A stretch of DNA of 60,471 bases from Evernia prunastri (taxonomy: Eukaryota; Ascomycota; Lecanoromycetes; Lecanorales; Parmeliaceae). The notes under the pieces were generated by a model, which was given only the letters and a program-made list of their open reading frames with translations, was not told the DNA's origin and searched no databases. Position numbers and translations under genes: made by a program. Every line of letters begins with the position of its first letter. Within the stretch, counting starts at the first letter, position 1. Location of the stretch: positions 1 through 60,471 of the forward strand of contig NKYR01000176.1 in assembly GCA_003184365.1 (NCBI GenBank), given 5' to 3'. Shown here piece by piece: positions 59,634 to 60,471 of the stretch.

Positions 59634-60174
59634 GAGGACGGCTTGGGCTTGCAACATTGTTCTTCGAAGCGGGACTTCTACAACCTTCCCGTCTACTACA
59701 TGTTTCTTTTCCAGCCAAAGGCTCGCTAGGACAAGGAGGGGTCGAGATCCAAGGAAGCCCTGGGGGTTTCTGACGACGAATTGGGGACTTGCTATTGCTG
59801 TAGACGGATTGAATGCGAAGCCAGCATCTCTTGTCGCGAAGGGATCTGCAAAGGACATCAGAGACTTCTCTCGTCACGCTGGCCCAAATAGCAAGAGATG
59901 CCAAATAAAAAGCAAAATCCTGTTGCTTGGGTGGGGCAAGGTGCCTCATCGCGTCAAACTATAGAGATTGGGGCCCAGGGTAAAAGCGGTAACGAGGTGT
60001 CCGCCATGATTGTGATTGGAGCTTACCATGAGCATGTCCGACTTCGACAATTCCGGTACGCAAGAGTGATTTCGGCGTGGGCTTCCCTGGCATCCCATGC
60101 AGAGAGGAGGCAAGAGACTGGAGTCACAGCTGTTGGCACACACAACGCGCTCCGTGGGACCGCAGTCTTGGCAG

Positions 60175-60471
60175 ATGTCTCGTGCCGATGTTGAACTGAA
60201 TGCGAAGAACAACTGTGGCGAGACTGCTCTGTTTGATGCAGTGGCATACTGTCAAATCTCGATAGTCAAGCTCTTACTAGAGTATGTCGACATTTATGTA
60301 AACCTGAAGACTCGCGATGGTAGTACGGCACTGCACCGGGCGGCAGCAGAAGTGCTTGAAGATGCACTGGATGGCTCGCAGCCTGTTAGGTTTCGTGGAG
60401 CGAGGCATGTAGACGTTCGTTGTTTCGGTGAACCCAAAGTAGGCGGCAAAGGTGTCGAAACCCCAAAACAC
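60175..60471 (+). CDS. Ankyrin-repeat protein, partial (runs off the window)
   Basis: The frame from about 60175 reads ADVELNAKNNCGETALFDAV, then ISIVKLLLEYVDIYVNLKTR and DGSTALHRAAAEVLEDALDG. The G-TAL-AV and DG-TALH-AA cores, with KLLLE between, are consecutive ankyrin repeats. Ankyrin arrays end many fungal STAND and F-box proteins. No start or stop is visible inside the window, and the upstream 500 bases do not continue the repeats clearly. The frame is open to the window edge. Confidence 0.6.
   Translation, partial: MSRADVELNAKNNCGETALFDAVAYCQISIVKLLLEYVDIYVNLKTRDGSTALHRAAAEVLEDALDGSQPVRFRGARHVDVRCFGEPKVGGKGVETPKH

Noticed and set aside
1..60471. CRISPR arrays, rRNA genes, bacterial operons
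   Set aside because: None seen; the DNA is eukaryotic with spliced genes.

Overview
The window is nuclear DNA of a filamentous ascomycete (Pezizomycotina). Most genes are interrupted by short introns (about 48-150 nt) with GT...AG ends and a CTGAC/CTAAC-type branch site. Conserved proteins such as NUO-51, UTP5, RVB1 and a BET bromodomain protein have fungal sequence features, and STAND/NACHT proteins and small secreted proteins of fungal type are present. I cannot fix the class from sequence alone. Coding coordinates come from joining exons by hand, with splice phase as the check; wherever I give an exon list the coding length is divisible by three unless I say otherwise.

Left part (1-28 kb) is mostly conserved housekeeping genes: a SNF2-family ATPase (220-4620 +), complex I 51 kDa subunit (5809-7510 -), a cyclin transcribed divergently from it (about 7783-8717 +), a membrane-anchored SGNH hydrolase (9724-11137 +), an HMG-box regulator (11685-14152 +), the SSU-processome protein UTP5 (14836-17482 -), a BET double-bromodomain protein (19647-22601 +), a nicotinamide riboside kinase damaged by an assembly gap (23231-24518 +), and the AAA+ protein RVB1 (25611-27154 -). 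A small unknown gene follows (27506-27920 -).

Right part (28-60 kb) is accessory in character: a fungal AAA ATPase (28030-31310 -), a DUF7708/STAND-like protein with a degenerate P-loop (32195-34338 +), an APC-family amino-acid/GABA/choline permease with seven exons (35255-37182 +), secreted proteins (37777-38486 -, 40471-41748 +, 46537-47235 -, 48659-49642 +), a secreted crotonase-fold protein (42680-43633 -), a broken STAND N-terminal domain (44954-45365 +), an intact NACHT NLR-type protein (53289-56281 -), an internally deleted DNA transposon with terminal inverted repeats (57696-58561), and the beginning of an ankyrin-repeat region running off the right edge. Long gene-poor stretches with AT-rich patches, degenerate minisatellites and short dispersed repeats lie between them. 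This looks like a fast-evolving region holding NLR-type immune-like genes, secreted proteins and transposon debris, next to a stable housekeeping block.

The reference itself has local defects: an 8-N gap flanked by a repeated segment and a single N in a G homopolymer, both inside the nicotinamide riboside kinase gene, and a single N at the deletion junction of the transposon.
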